This document shows, piece after piece, positions 24,901 to 33,311 of a stretch of 64,000 nt of DNA. Every line of letters begins with the position of its first letter. Positions within the stretch are counted from its first letter, which is position 1. The stretch spans positions 3,782,001 to 3,846,000 of the forward strand of contig NZ_CP033381.1 in the NCBI RefSeq assembly GCF_016865255.1, given 5' to 3'. The notes below the pieces were generated by a model, which was not told where the DNA came from, searched no databases, and saw only the letters and a list, made by a program, of their open reading frames with translations. A program made the position numbers and the translations under genes. The DNA is from Methylomonas sp. LW13. GTDB taxonomy: Bacteria > Pseudomonadota > Gammaproteobacteria > Methylococcales > Methylomonadaceae.

Positions 24901-26405
24901 CCGCGCGGCGGATTGAAGGGTACGGTAAACCAGAACGAACTACCTTGCCCTTCCCGGCTTTGGACGCCGATTTGCCCCCCCATCAGTTGCACCAACTGCC
25001 GGCAAATCGCCAATCCCAGGCCGGCGCCTTCGTAATGACGGGTCCTGGAGCCGTCGGCCTGGACAAAGGCATCAAAAATACTGGTTTGCGCCGCCTCGGA
25101 TATGCCCATCCCGGTGTCGGTCACGCAAAACCGCAACGGGATGGTATCGCTCTCCGCCGCTTCGGTGTGCACATCAATGGTGATGCCGCCTTGTTCGGTA
25201 AACTTCAGCGCGTTGCCTACCAGATTAATCAGCACCTGCCGCACCCTGGATGCTTCGCCGTTCAACACCAGCGGTATATCGTCGGCTAGCGAGTAGGTGA
25301 GCTGCAGATTTTTTCGGTGCGCCTGCGCAGACATCAATTCCACGACTTCGTCCAAGGTTTCGTAAAGCACGAAGTCGACCGGCTGCCGCTTCATCATGCC
25401 GGATTCAATGCGCGAGAAATCCAGAATATCTTCGATTAACTTCAACAGTGCTTCGCCGGCGTTGCGGGCTACCATCGAGTATTCCAGCTGCTTGGGCGTC
25501 AACCCCATGTCCTGCAGCAACTCCAGCATACCCAGTACCGCATTCAGCGGCGTGCGCAGTTCGTGGCTGACATTGGCGGCAAACTCGCCCTTCAGGCGCG
25601 CCGATTCCAGCGCGGTGTCACGAGCTCGCTCCAACTGCTTTTCCCGGGTTTCCAACACCGCCATCATGGTGTTGAAGGCTTCACCCATTTCGATGATGTC
25701 GCGCGACCCGCTCAAGCGGGCCCGCACGTTTTTCGCGCCCGCCGAGGCCTTGCGCATCCTCAGCGCCAGTTGTTGAATCGGCAAAGTCAAGCGCCGCGAC
25801 ATCGCCAATAAAAACAGCAGAAACACCGTGGCCGAGCCGCTGGACGCCATCAAAGTGGTCCAGCGAATTTTTTCTTTCATGACATTCAGCGATTGCTTGC
25901 CCATCACCAAGCGCACATAGCCGACCAATTCCGGCGTCGGCGTTTGCGCCTCGAACGGTGACGCCTCTTGCTCAGCGGTGTTACGCGCGTATACCGGCGC
26001 GGCAAAATACCAGGCTTGTTCGTTCTCATGCACCAAGGCCAGAGATTCCGGCCAGCGCGCCGCGTCGGCAGCGGGCATGGCAGGTTCGCCGCGTTCGAAT
26101 AAGGGCTCCAGGGCGTTGTTATAAATGGCTACGCCGTGCACATCGGGAAACGCCAGGAAGCGTCGGGCCGGCTCCTCGGCGTTCTCCCGGCTGGCATACA
26201 GCAAAGCCAGCGTGCTCTGTGCCGCAAAGGCTTCCGTGGATTGGAGGCCTTGAGCGACCCATTTATCGCGGACGATGTAGTAAGACAGCGTGGAAATGCC
26301 GAATGCCGACAGTATCGAGATCACTACCAGACCGAAACAAAAGGTCACGGCCAGCTGTTGCAGGAAGCTCGCCCGCTTGAACCTGGGCCATCGCAAACGC
26401 TTCAT
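21981..26405 (-). CDS. Hybrid sensor histidine kinase with three REC domains, Hpt, GGDEF and EAL
   Basis: A 1474-residue signalling protein. TM helices at about 17-44 and 184-205 enclose a periplasmic sensor; then HAMP (about 206-258), HisKA with phospho-His H281, HATPase (to about 505), a degenerate REC (D572), a canonical REC (D707), an Hpt domain (H846), a third REC (D965), GGDEF (1124-1128) and EAL (1251-1253). It therefore joins a full BarA-type phosphorelay to both synthesis and breakdown motifs for cyclic di-GMP in one chain. Both GGDEF and EAL signature residues are intact. Its ATG lies 5 bases after the stop of the periplasmic binding protein gene, which strongly suggests that protein delivers the signal. 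Confidence 0.95.
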   Translation of the reverse strand: MKRLRWPRFKRASFLQQLAVTFCFGLVVISILSAFGISTLSYYIVRDKWVAQGLQSTEAFAAQSTLALLYASRENAEEPARRFLAFPDVHGVAIYNNALEPLFERGEPAMPAADAARWPESLALVHENEQAWYFAAPVYARNTAEQEASPFEAQTPTPELVGYVRLVMGKQSLNVMKEKIRWTTLMASSGSATVFLLFLLAMSRRLTLPIQQLALRMRKASAGAKNVRARLSGSRDIIEMGEAFNTMMAVLETREKQLERARDTALESARLKGEFAANVSHELRTPLNAVLGMLELLQDMGLTPKQLEYSMVARNAGEALLKLIEDILDFSRIESGMMKRQPVDFVLYETLDEVVELMSAQAHRKNLQLTYSLADDIPLVLNGEASRVRQVLINLVGNALKFTEQGGITIDVHTEAAESDTIPLRFCVTDTGMGISEAAQTSIFDAFVQADGSRTRHYEGAGLGLAICRQLVQLMGGQIGVQSREGQGSSFWFTVPFNPPRGTEGISEARQAYFANLRILVVTENDKMRQFLAQSLARWKIHYRHSGYGIKAVDMLRSANDQDQAYHFVIIDLKDAGDATWVDMIVDDPALADVKIVLLSDPVNAVNLPRLPNVAAQLAKPVQVSKLYDFILTAGQDYQEPAADLAPEVEQSVVLRRRILIVEDNRASQMVAAGMLERLGCRYEIAGSGVEALSWLAHQAFDLILMDCHMPTMDGFEATRRIRLLPEPVGRLPIVAMTANAQQGDSDLCLAAGMDDYLAKPIKLKPLREKLLSWFEGRPCLTADPLSPEPSLEALDHAVLRQLREEIGQGFVKMVGYYLEDAPAQIEQIAQALATDNHAQLRESAHGLKGASRNLGAEKLALIARQLEEQAAEAQIENGEALLQQLRDEYRFIEQLLSLEMGAETAADPLPQAGPRILVADDDRAMRFALQDVLEKDGYRVDLAGTGRQALALCQRQMADLILMDAMMPEMDGFEACRKIRALPHGAEVPILMITALENDHSVELAFSIGANDYIPKPIHFAVLRKRIAHLLEASLTQRTLNRLAYHDPLTNLANRTQFIDRLNSVIAVSADQNQLHAVLFLDLDRFKLTNDTLGHDVGDQLLKAAAERIQGCVRREDMVSRFGGDEFTLLLENISNPQVAAAVADKIRIAIAQPFALMEQEFYVSSSIGISLYPADGADSGLLIKHADTAMYRAKEQGNTYCFYEDNMEFVVSTKLRLESDLRRALQRDEFFLHYQPQIDLDSGRIVGAEALIRWRHPELGLIPPDQFIPVAEEIGLIEAIGTWVLGEACRQSQIWRQSGYPPFTMAVNVSARQLDQEDFVAQVIDIVNETGFPAEYLELELTESLFIRNPGRKRAILAKLREAGLQISIDDFGTGYSSLNQLKQFAFDKLKIDRSFVANIPDDADAAAIVMVIISIAKILKFKVIAEGVETEQQAQYLLRNDCDEAQGYLFGKPMAADEFTALLARAKVAVG

Positions 26406-26410
26406 TGCGT

Positions 26411-27355
26411 TTAAGGGACCGGGAAAACCATCGCGAATTCGCGGCGTGTCTGACTGGAAAAACGCAAACCCAGATGTTCCGCGGTTCGTAAATTGACAGC
26501 CACCAGCAAATCCCGCAGCAATTCGACCGATTCAAACTTGCCGCCCGCCTGTACTTGCTGGACGGCCAGACCGGCCAAACTGCGGCCCATGCTGAAATTG
26601 TCCGGGTATAAGGAAAATAATGCCCCTTTGCGCACATGGTCGAGATTGCTGGAAAACACCACGAAATTTTTCTCCCAGGCTTCGCGCAGTACTTCCGGTA
26701 ACAAGGATTGCTCGTCCATGGCGGCGTTTTCGCGCGGCAGCCAGAGGGCAATGGAGTTGTCTTTAATCTCCAGCAAAATCTGCCGGAACTGATCCGAGGA
26801 ATCGTGTAAATTGCCGGTCGGTTGCGCCACCAGCGTCAAGCCACGTTCCAGAGCCGCCCGTCCGGCACGCTCGATCTCCCAGGCGGTTTGCCGAGGATCG
26901 TAGATCACGGTAATTTTTTTCACCTCCGGCACCAATTTTTTCAAATGGTCGAACATCGCTTCCGGGGCCGGCGTCAGACTGATACCGGCCAAACCTTGCA
27001 CCTCATCCGGCCGGATCATGGTCGCGCCGATCACCACCGGAAATTGGGAAGATACCGATTTGGCGACCGCCAAACCGGCGCGGCCCAAAGTCACGACCAC
27101 ATCGATCCTGTCGTTTTTCAGGTCCTGAATCAATTTTTCGACGGACTTGTCGCGCTCACTCAGCAGGTAATGCCCAACCGGCTTACCCAGCTCCTGTTCC
27201 ATACCGCGCGCGATCTCCATGAACACCGAGCGGTAGGGCTCGCGCACATCGGGATAAACGATGGCAACGGTCGGCGCTTGCGCCCAGGCGCCGCCGCAAA
27301 AAGGCCACAGCAGACATAAGGCCAATCCGAGCTGAAAAAATAGTCTATAGAACAA
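26411..27355 (-). CDS. Orphan periplasmic substrate-binding protein
   Basis: About 315 residues from a TTG at 27355 with GGGAG 5-6 bases upstream; a TTG at 27394 is a longer alternative. A signal sequence (LFYRLFFQLGLALCLLWPF, cleavage after AWA) precedes a two-lobed binding fold of the ABC transporter substrate-binding type (VAIVYPDVREPYRSVF..., VVVTLGRAGLAVAKS, KKITVIYDPRQTAWEIERAG). No ABC permease or ATPase gene is near. It is sandwiched between a TonB receptor gene (50 bases upstream) and the hybrid kinase gene (5 bases downstream), so it is more likely a ligand sensor partner of the kinase than a transporter subunit. Confidence 0.85.
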   Translation of the reverse strand: MFYRLFFQLGLALCLLWPFCGGAWAQAPTVAIVYPDVREPYRSVFMEIARGMEQELGKPVGHYLLSERDKSVEKLIQDLKNDRIDVVVTLGRAGLAVAKSVSSQFPVVIGATMIRPDEVQGLAGISLTPAPEAMFDHLKKLVPEVKKITVIYDPRQTAWEIERAGRAALERGLTLVAQPTGNLHDSSDQFRQILLEIKDNSIALWLPRENAAMDEQSLLPEVLREAWEKNFVVFSSNLDHVRKGALFSLYPDNFSMGRSLAGLAVQQVQAGGKFESVELLRDLLVAVNLRTAEHLGLRFSSQTRREFAMVFPVP

Positions 27356-27405
27356 AATGACTCCCGAACTACGGTGTAAACAAGACCCAAGCAACGGCGC
27401 CTCGG

Positions 27406-29556
27406 CTAAAAATGAAGACTGATTTCGCCGTAAAAACTGCGCGGCGCCAATGGTAAATCGTTAGGAATGGCGGCCGGATTGCCGGCCAGACTGGGTTCCC
27501 GGGCACTGACATCAAACAGATTACGCACCGAAAACGCCACTTCCAGATGCTTGGCCAAATTCTGCCGGCGTAGCGTCACATCCACCCAAGTATAATCCGC
27601 GACCGGTTTGCGCGTATCGCCGAAACTACGGTCGCGCCCCACTATCCATTTGGCTTGCGGACTGAGTTGCCAATCGGGCAAAAATTCCCAATTCAGACGC
27701 AGATAGATCTGATGATGCGGCGCATACCCGCTATCGCGGTCCAGAGCCTGGTCACGGCTACGTTGATAGGCGTAGTTGCCGATAATTTTCAAAGTGTCGG
27801 CGGCCTGCCATTCCGCCTCCAGTTCGGTGCCGTAACCTTGCTGGACACCGGTATTTTGCGCGGTCGAGGTGGTGGCATTGGCATCCGGTACAAAACGGAT
27901 GATGTCCTTCCACCAAAAGTTAAAGAAATTCAAACCCAGGCGCAGGCTGTCCGTCGGCCGATAGTCGAAACCCAGTTCGACGTTTTCCATGGTTTCCGGG
28001 CGTAAGGCGGCATTACCGAGTTGCGCCGGGTTGTTGATGATATACATTTCCTGAAACGACGGCGCCCGAAACGCCGAACCGTACATCAGCTTTGCCGTTA
28101 AATCGTAGCGGGCTTCCCAGATCAAGGCCGCGCGCGGATTGAAGGTGTTGCCAAAGTCCGAATAGCGGTCGTAACGAGCACCGGCGGTCAAACTCCAGTC
28201 GTTGGCAAAATTCCATTGGTCTTGTAAAAACAGGTATGCCACTTTCCGGTCCACTTCCGGAATGAAGGTCGCGGAGGTGCCGGAAACGTCGGTCAGCGGA
28301 ATCCCCGGCAGCGACGGTATCGGCGCGCCGGTGGCGGGATCGATACCAAAATTCTGACTGACCCGTGCCTTGAACAGGCTGTCGTAATTAAAACCGATGC
28401 CGCTGCGTAACTGATGCCCCTGAAAGCCGCCGTAAGCAAAGGTCTGGCTGATGCGGACATGGCGTTCCCACACCTCAGGGTTGCCGATGTAACCGTTCGG
28501 AAAGGTGACCGGCGCGCCGGCGCCGATCTGGCCGTTGGCACCGATAGGCAAGGTAGTGCCGGCCGGAAATAGCGTCAGATTGCGCTCGATTTCCTGACTG
28601 GTTTCGAAATAGCTGGCTTGCGTCGTCAAATCCCAGTTTTCGATGTCGGCGTTATGGTAAGTGACGTCGGCGTTCCAACGGTCGCTGGCATAACGGTTGA
28701 CCGGGTCCAGGGCTTGCGCGATACCGGAGCCGTTGCCGAAATCGCTGCGGTGTTGCAGCCCGCCGCGAAACCGCCAATGGCCGCGCGACAAATCCAATCG
28801 GGCGTCGAGATTGTCGCGCGACATGTTCAACGGCCCCGGCGCCAGCGAAGCGCGGGTTCCCAACAAGCTATCAAACTGGCTTTGCAGATCGGCATCGACC
28901 ATAGCGTTTTGTCCCGCAGTCTTGTGGTATTCAAAAGCCAAGGCAACGTCAAAGCCGGCCCATTCGCCGCCATGCAAGGCCCAGCCGTCGTAAGTATCGA
29001 AGCTGCCGACCCGGCCGCCGACCTCAGTACCTTCAATGTCCTGTTTAGTTTTGGTGATGACGTTGATTACCCCGGCGAAGGCATCGGCACCGTATACCGC
29101 CGATCCCGGCCCGCGCACAATTTCGATACGGGCGATGTCGCGGATCGGCATGCCGCCCCACACCTCGCTGCGGCTGCCGGTATAGGAGTTGCTGATCGGG
29201 ATGCCGTTAATCATCATCAGCACTTGCTGATTGAACTGCGAATAAATGCCGCGAAACGTGTAAATCGGGTTATAGCCTATCGTGTTGCGTTCGACGTGTA
29301 GGCCGGGCACGCTTTCCAACGCTTCGTCTATGTCGGTGGCGCCTATTTGTTTGATGTCGTCGGCCGTGATAACGGTGGCAATCGACGGGGCTTTGGAAAT
29401 CGGTTGTTTGTAACCGCTGGCGATACTGACCATATCCTCGGTGCCGTAGATTTGCGACAAAGCTCTTTCTTCCTCTTCCGTGGAAACCGGTTGCGCATGC
29501 GTGGACACACTGATCAGGCAAGCGCAACAAGTGACAAACAGCGGGCGGACCAACAT
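27406..29556 (-). CDS. TonB-dependent outer-membrane receptor
   Basis: 716 residues; ATG at 29556 with GGAGTTA upstream. Signal peptide 1-21, plug domain (about 50-165, with SKAPSIATVITADDIKQIG and the VRGPGSAVYGADAFAGVINVITK block) and a 22-strand beta-barrel ending in a terminal Phe (ISLHF). It imports a bulky ligand across the outer membrane using TonB energy. First gene of an operon with an orphan binding protein and the 1474-residue hybrid kinase. No Fur box is visible upstream, so the ligand need not be an iron chelate; vitamin, metal complex or other ligands are all open. Confidence 0.92.
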   Translation of the reverse strand: MLVRPLFVTCCACLISVSTHAQPVSTEEEERALSQIYGTEDMVSIASGYKQPISKAPSIATVITADDIKQIGATDIDEALESVPGLHVERNTIGYNPIYTFRGIYSQFNQQVLMMINGIPISNSYTGSRSEVWGGMPIRDIARIEIVRGPGSAVYGADAFAGVINVITKTKQDIEGTEVGGRVGSFDTYDGWALHGGEWAGFDVALAFEYHKTAGQNAMVDADLQSQFDSLLGTRASLAPGPLNMSRDNLDARLDLSRGHWRFRGGLQHRSDFGNGSGIAQALDPVNRYASDRWNADVTYHNADIENWDLTTQASYFETSQEIERNLTLFPAGTTLPIGANGQIGAGAPVTFPNGYIGNPEVWERHVRISQTFAYGGFQGHQLRSGIGFNYDSLFKARVSQNFGIDPATGAPIPSLPGIPLTDVSGTSATFIPEVDRKVAYLFLQDQWNFANDWSLTAGARYDRYSDFGNTFNPRAALIWEARYDLTAKLMYGSAFRAPSFQEMYIINNPAQLGNAALRPETMENVELGFDYRPTDSLRLGLNFFNFWWKDIIRFVPDANATTSTAQNTGVQQGYGTELEAEWQAADTLKIIGNYAYQRSRDQALDRDSGYAPHHQIYLRLNWEFLPDWQLSPQAKWIVGRDRSFGDTRKPVADYTWVDVTLRRQNLAKHLEVAFSVRNLFDVSAREPSLAGNPAAIPNDLPLAPRSFYGEISLHF

Positions 29557-29761
29557 GGCTAACTCCAGTTTGGAATTCTAGTTATTTCGGAAGTTATGCA
29601 TTAACACTGGGGCTAATTTTGCCGAAGGATACCAAGGAGCGGGCGATGTTTGTTAATTTTCAGCCTATCGATTAACTCAGATCAATTCTTCCAGGTTTTC
29701 CGGCACAGCCGAAAGGATAGCAGAGACAATCAAATTCGGGCCGGCGATACCGATGGGCAGG

Positions 29762-31600
29762 CTAGCGATTGTGGGGTGACCCGGCCCTGTTTGCCGCAGG
29801 CGCGGGGGACCGACCACCCTCTTCCACCCGGCTGTTCCGGGCGCAGCTAACAGACGCGGGGTGATCGGTATTTGCGGATTGGCTGATTAACAAGGCCGCG
29901 ATAATCCCCGCCAAAATGCCGGACACGCCCTTCCAGAACGCCGCCGGGTTACGTTCCAGCAATGCCGGACCGGTTTTGGTCAAAAACGCCGGATTGGGAT
30001 GGCGTAAGTCAAAAATGAATTCGGATAAATCTTCGTAGCGCTTATACGGATCGGGATACGCGGCCTTGCGGATCGCATCATCCACCCAGCTCGGAATATC
30101 CCGGTTGCGATACAAAGTAGCGTCGTAATTGAGTTTGTTTTGGGCGGCCCTGGATTTGCATTTGGCCACTTCCACGCCATAAGGCAATTTGCCGGTCAGC
30201 ATTTGATAGGTAATCACCGCCAGGGAAAACTGCTCCGAGCGCACCGTGCCCGGCTCGCCGAGGAAATACTCGGGTGCGGTATATTGCGCGGTACCGAGAA
30301 TAGCATTGCCGCCGATGGGTGCGCCCATCTCCATGACGCCGGCTACCCTAGTTGAACCAAAGTCGATGATTTTCACGGTGCCGGTGCTGTCGATCATTAT
30401 GTTGTCCGGCCGCAAATCCTGATGCAGCATTTCCAGCCTATGAAAGCCGCGCAAGCCCTTGGCGATCTGTTCGATGATGCCGCGCACGGTTTCCAGATCC
30501 GGTTGCGGATGATCGATCATCCATTGCTTCAGGGTCTGGCCGTCGATAAATTCCGTCGCCACATAAAGAAAATTGCGCTTGCGCGTTTGCGCACAGGGCT
30601 TCAATACATGGGCGTTTTTGATGCGCCGGGCAATCCAGTCTTCCATCAAAAAGCGCTCCAGATAAGCCGGATCGCCGCGCAAGTCGATAGACGGGGTTTT
30701 AATCACTACCGGTGCCTGAGTTTCGCCGTCCACCGCCAAATAAATATGGCTGCGGCTGCTGGCGTGCAACTGCCGGACGATGATGTAACCGTCGAATTCC
30801 ATCCTGGCTTCCAAAGACGGCGGAAACGGCAAGTCGGTCAAGGATTGATAAAGCTCGTTGGCGCTGGGCAAAGGCAATTGATCGATCCGCACAATCTGCA
30901 CGGTCAGATTGTCGCCGCTACCATTTGCGTAGGCTGCCTGGACGATGGCTTGGGCCGCAGCGTCCAAATCGTCACCTGCTTGGCCGATGGTTTGGGTAAC
31001 GAAACGCGGGGCGACGTATTCGTAAACGCCGTCGGTCGCCAGCACAAATATATCGCCCAAACTGACGGTCAGCGTCTGATAGTCGATTTCCAAATGCGAA
31101 TCCATGCCCATGGCCCGGCTCAGGTAACTTTTTTCCTGAGACAGCCACAAACGGTGGTCCTGGGTCAGCTGTTCCAGTTCGTCGCCGCTTACCCGATAAA
31201 TCCGCGTGTCGCCCACAGAAAACAGATGCGCGGTGGTGGATTTGATCACCAGCGCGCTCAAGGTGCAGACATAGCCGCGATCCATGTCATAGCAATCGCG
31301 GCTTTGCCGGGTTTGCGCATACAGCCAGGAATTGGTGGCCGTCAGCACCCGTTGCACCGACTTCTTCACCGACCAAGCTTCCGAGGTGCAAAAATAATCC
31401 GCCAAAAACCCGGTCACCGCCGCCTGACTGGCGATGTGGCTAACCTCGCTGCTGCTGATGCCGTCAGCCAAGGCGATGGCAATGCCTTTGGCGCTTAACT
31501 GCGGTTCCTTGGCGATATACACGCCATGAAAATCCTGATTCAGCGGTTTACGGCCCTTGTCGGAAAATTGGCCGACGGTGATGCTTAATTTCCCAGACAT
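29762..31600 (-). CDS. Fused PP2C-type phosphatase and Ser/Thr protein kinase
   Basis: 612 residues. Residues 1-245 are a PP2C phosphatase (GRKPLNQDFHG, ALADGISSSE, VGDTRIYRV, ATDGVYEYV, GSGDNLTV, with the metal-binding Asp residues). Residues about 270-540 are a eukaryotic-like kinase: LHQDLRPDN (HQD replaces HRD; catalytic D395), IDFGS (D413), TAPEY. A transmembrane helix follows (about 560-580) with a short variable tail. The catalytic Asp residues are present, so both halves may work. It starts 19 bases after cyanase and is the last gene of a nitrite-channel/cyanase operon; similar fusions accompany nitrate-assimilation genes in other proteobacteria, suggesting it tunes nitrogen uptake. 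Confidence 0.92.
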   Translation of the reverse strand: MSGKLSITVGQFSDKGRKPLNQDFHGVYIAKEPQLSAKGIAIALADGISSSEVSHIASQAAVTGFLADYFCTSEAWSVKKSVQRVLTATNSWLYAQTRQSRDCYDMDRGYVCTLSALVIKSTTAHLFSVGDTRIYRVSGDELEQLTQDHRLWLSQEKSYLSRAMGMDSHLEIDYQTLTVSLGDIFVLATDGVYEYVAPRFVTQTIGQAGDDLDAAAQAIVQAAYANGSGDNLTVQIVRIDQLPLPSANELYQSLTDLPFPPSLEARMEFDGYIIVRQLHASSRSHIYLAVDGETQAPVVIKTPSIDLRGDPAYLERFLMEDWIARRIKNAHVLKPCAQTRKRNFLYVATEFIDGQTLKQWMIDHPQPDLETVRGIIEQIAKGLRGFHRLEMLHQDLRPDNIMIDSTGTVKIIDFGSTRVAGVMEMGAPIGGNAILGTAQYTAPEYFLGEPGTVRSEQFSLAVITYQMLTGKLPYGVEVAKCKSRAAQNKLNYDATLYRNRDIPSWVDDAIRKAAYPDPYKRYEDLSEFIFDLRHPNPAFLTKTGPALLERNPAAFWKGVSGILAGIIAALLISQSANTDHPASVSCARNSRVEEGGRSPAPAANRAGSPHNR

Positions 31601-31619
31601 GGCTTACAGCAAAACAGCC

Positions 31620-32063
31620 TCAATAACTCTTGTAAGGCAGAAATTTCCCGCTCATGACGATCTTGACCCGGTCGCCTTTCGGATCGGGTTCACGCTGCAA
31701 ATCCATACTAAAGTCAATGGCGCTCATGATGCCGTCACCAAACTCTTCATGGATCAAAGCCTTAAACGTGGTGCCGTAGACATTCACCAGTTCGTAGAAA
31801 CGGTAAATCAGCGGGTCGGTCGGCACCGCGCTGGGTAGCGAACCTTTGTAAGGCACCACTTGCAGCTGCGCAATAGCCTCCGACGGCAAATCCAGCAGCG
31901 CTCCGACAGTAGCGGCTTGTGCGGCGTTCAAGGTCATCTGCCCCAGCAATGCGGCGGTGGTCCATTCCTTACTTAAACCAATCGCTTCAGCCAGTTGCGT
32001 CCAGCTCAATTGCTTGGCCAGCTTTTGCGTGACGACCAATTCGGTCACTTCGTTGCGTGTCAT
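31620..32063 (-). CDS. cynS: Cyanate hydratase (cyanase)
   Basis: Converts cyanate plus bicarbonate to ammonia and CO2, giving nitrogen and detoxification. The ATG at 32063 has AAGGAGTT 4 bases upstream and gives 147 residues; an upstream in-frame start at 32117 would run into the terminator hairpin region. The catalytic triad R88, E91 and S114 (YRFYE and IMSAI) corresponds to E. coli R96, E99 and S122, with a constant offset of 8. It lies between a nitrite/formate channel gene and the phosphatase-kinase gene, all leftward. Confidence 0.95.
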   Translation of the reverse strand: MTRNEVTELVVTQKLAKQLSWTQLAEAIGLSKEWTTAALLGQMTLNAAQAATVGALLDLPSEAIAQLQVVPYKGSLPSAVPTDPLIYRFYELVNVYGTTFKALIHEEFGDGIMSAIDFSMDLQREPDPKGDRVKIVMSGKFLPYKSY

Positions 32064-32093
32064 GTTTAACTCCTTAGCTTGGTTAACAGCGAG

Positions 32094-32123
32094 AAAAAGC
32101 CCCGTGCTCAGCGGCATCGGGGC
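32094..32123 (-). terminator. Rho-independent terminator after the nitrite/formate channel gene
   Basis: On the minus strand GCCCCGATGC pairs with GCACGGGGC (one bulge), followed by TTTTT. It lies between the channel gene and cynS. Since no separate promoter for cynS is evident, it may act as a partial terminator that lowers cynS and kinase expression. Confidence 0.7.
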
Positions 32124-32138
32124 CGGATCGCTTGGCGC

Positions 32139-32951
32139 TTAGTTGAAAGAGCGCTTCGGCGCAGTTTTGACATGCGTGGAATACAGCGTCAAACCGGTAA
32201 ACGCCAAACCGCCGACCAGATTACCCAACACGGTGGGGATCTCGTTCCAGACAAAATAATCCATGATCGAAAAATTGCCGCCCATGATCAAACCGGAGGG
32301 GAACAAAAACATGTTCACCACCGAGTGTTCGAAGGTCATACCAAAGAACAGCATGATAGGCATCCACATTGCGATCACCTTACCGCTGACCGAGGTGGAA
32401 ATCATCGCCCCGACCACGCCGGTGGATACCATCCAGTTACACAGCATGCCGCGGATAAAAATGGTCAGCCAGCCGGCAATGCCGTATTTGGCATAGCCCA
32501 GGGTTCGCGCTTCGCCGATGCCGGCGAGTTTTTTACCGACGGCGTCCGGTTCCACGGAGAAGCCATAAGTAAAGACCACCGACATCATCACCGCCACTGT
32601 CAACGCGCCGAGAAAATTGCCTAAAAACACCAAGCCCCAGTTTCTGAGCACGCCGCTCAACGTCACCCCGGCGCGCTTGTCTAACCAGGCCAGCGGCGTT
32701 AATACGAACACGCCGGTCAGCAAATCGAAACCCAATAAATACAACATGCAAAAACCGACCGGGAACAAAATCGCCCCAAAGATCGGCGAGTTGGTTTGCA
32801 CGGTAATCGACACGGCAAATACCGCCGCCAACGCCAGGATCGCCCCGGCCATGTAAGCGCGAATTAACGTGTCGCGGGTAGACATGAAGATTTTGGATTC
32901 ACCGGCATCGACCATCTTTGTAACGAATTCCGAAGGGATCAGATAGGACAT
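32139..32951 (-). CDS. Formate/nitrite transporter family channel
   Basis: 270 residues, six transmembrane helices, belonging to the FocA/NirC pentameric channel family. The family segments LGNFLGAL, GIAGWLTIFIRGMLCNWMV and ...EHSVVNMFLFPSG with the conserved pore histidine/asparagine region are visible. The start at 32951 has AGGTGAG upstream. Next to cyanase and the phosphatase-kinase fusion, nitrite rather than formate is the more likely substrate. It is the first gene of the operon read from the sigma-54-like promoter at 33201-33216. Confidence 0.92.
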   Translation of the reverse strand: MSYLIPSEFVTKMVDAGESKIFMSTRDTLIRAYMAGAILALAAVFAVSITVQTNSPIFGAILFPVGFCMLYLLGFDLLTGVFVLTPLAWLDKRAGVTLSGVLRNWGLVFLGNFLGALTVAVMMSVVFTYGFSVEPDAVGKKLAGIGEARTLGYAKYGIAGWLTIFIRGMLCNWMVSTGVVGAMISTSVSGKVIAMWMPIMLFFGMTFEHSVVNMFLFPSGLIMGGNFSIMDYFVWNEIPTVLGNLVGGLAFTGLTLYSTHVKTAPKRSFN

Positions 32952-33200
32952 AACTCACCTTTAAATTGTGGGAACGACTTGAATGTCGGTGGTTATCAAG
33001 CACCGCCATTCGTTTGATTAAGCCTGTATGCGCAAGCTAAAGTTCCCTTGGAAACGGCGTGTTTGTGATCAGCGAAAGTCCTGAAGGGATAAAAGCAGGA
33101 CAACGGCCGAGCAAACAGTATTGCGGGTTATAAAACCAGCAACGTTTCAACGCCGTTGTTGAAGGGAACCGAGGGTGCGCCATTGCACCGGGGAAATTGC

Positions 33201-33216
33201 AGCACGGATTGTGCCA
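33201..33216 (-). promoter_or_regulatory. Putative sigma-54 (RpoN) promoter
   Basis: Read on the minus strand: TGGCAC-AATCC-GTGCT. The -24 GG and -12 GC doublets are exactly 10 bases apart and only one base of the TGGCAC/TTGC core differs. It points at the nitrite/formate channel gene, giving a leader of about 240 bases. The rest of the 510-base gap (32952-33461) has no convincing gene. Confidence 0.55.
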
Positions 33217-33280
33217 GCGTTTTGAATCCAGCCCAACCAAGCTTTGCGCTGCCAACCTCAGCAAGCCAAACCCGCATCAC

Positions 33281-33311
33281 GCACCAAAACGGACTGCCAC
33301 CGCACCAAAAC
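33281..33311. promoter_or_regulatory. Two phased NtrC-like sites
   Basis: GCACCAAAAC occurs at 33281-33290 and again at 33302-33311, exactly 21 bases (two helical turns) apart. The first matches 11 of 17 positions of the NtrC consensus TGCACCAAAATGGTGCA. They lie about 96 and 117 bases upstream of the predicted sigma-54 start, a normal enhancer distance for NtrC. Confidence 0.45.

Noticed and set aside
28618-29301. 227-codon plus-strand frame
   Set aside because: Antisense to the TonB receptor gene, no recognisable motif.
29688-29702. FNR/CRP-like site TTGATCTGAGTTAA upstream of the TonB receptor
   Set aside because: Only one good half-site; the second half has two mismatches.
29557-29761. 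Fur box or small gene in the gap between the TonB receptor and kinase genes
   Set aside because: No GATAAT-type repeats and no frame with a ribosome site of interest.
30422-31498. 358-codon open frame on the plus strand
   Set aside because: It is antisense to the well-supported phosphatase-kinase gene and has no domain character; long antisense frames are expected in GC-rich genes.
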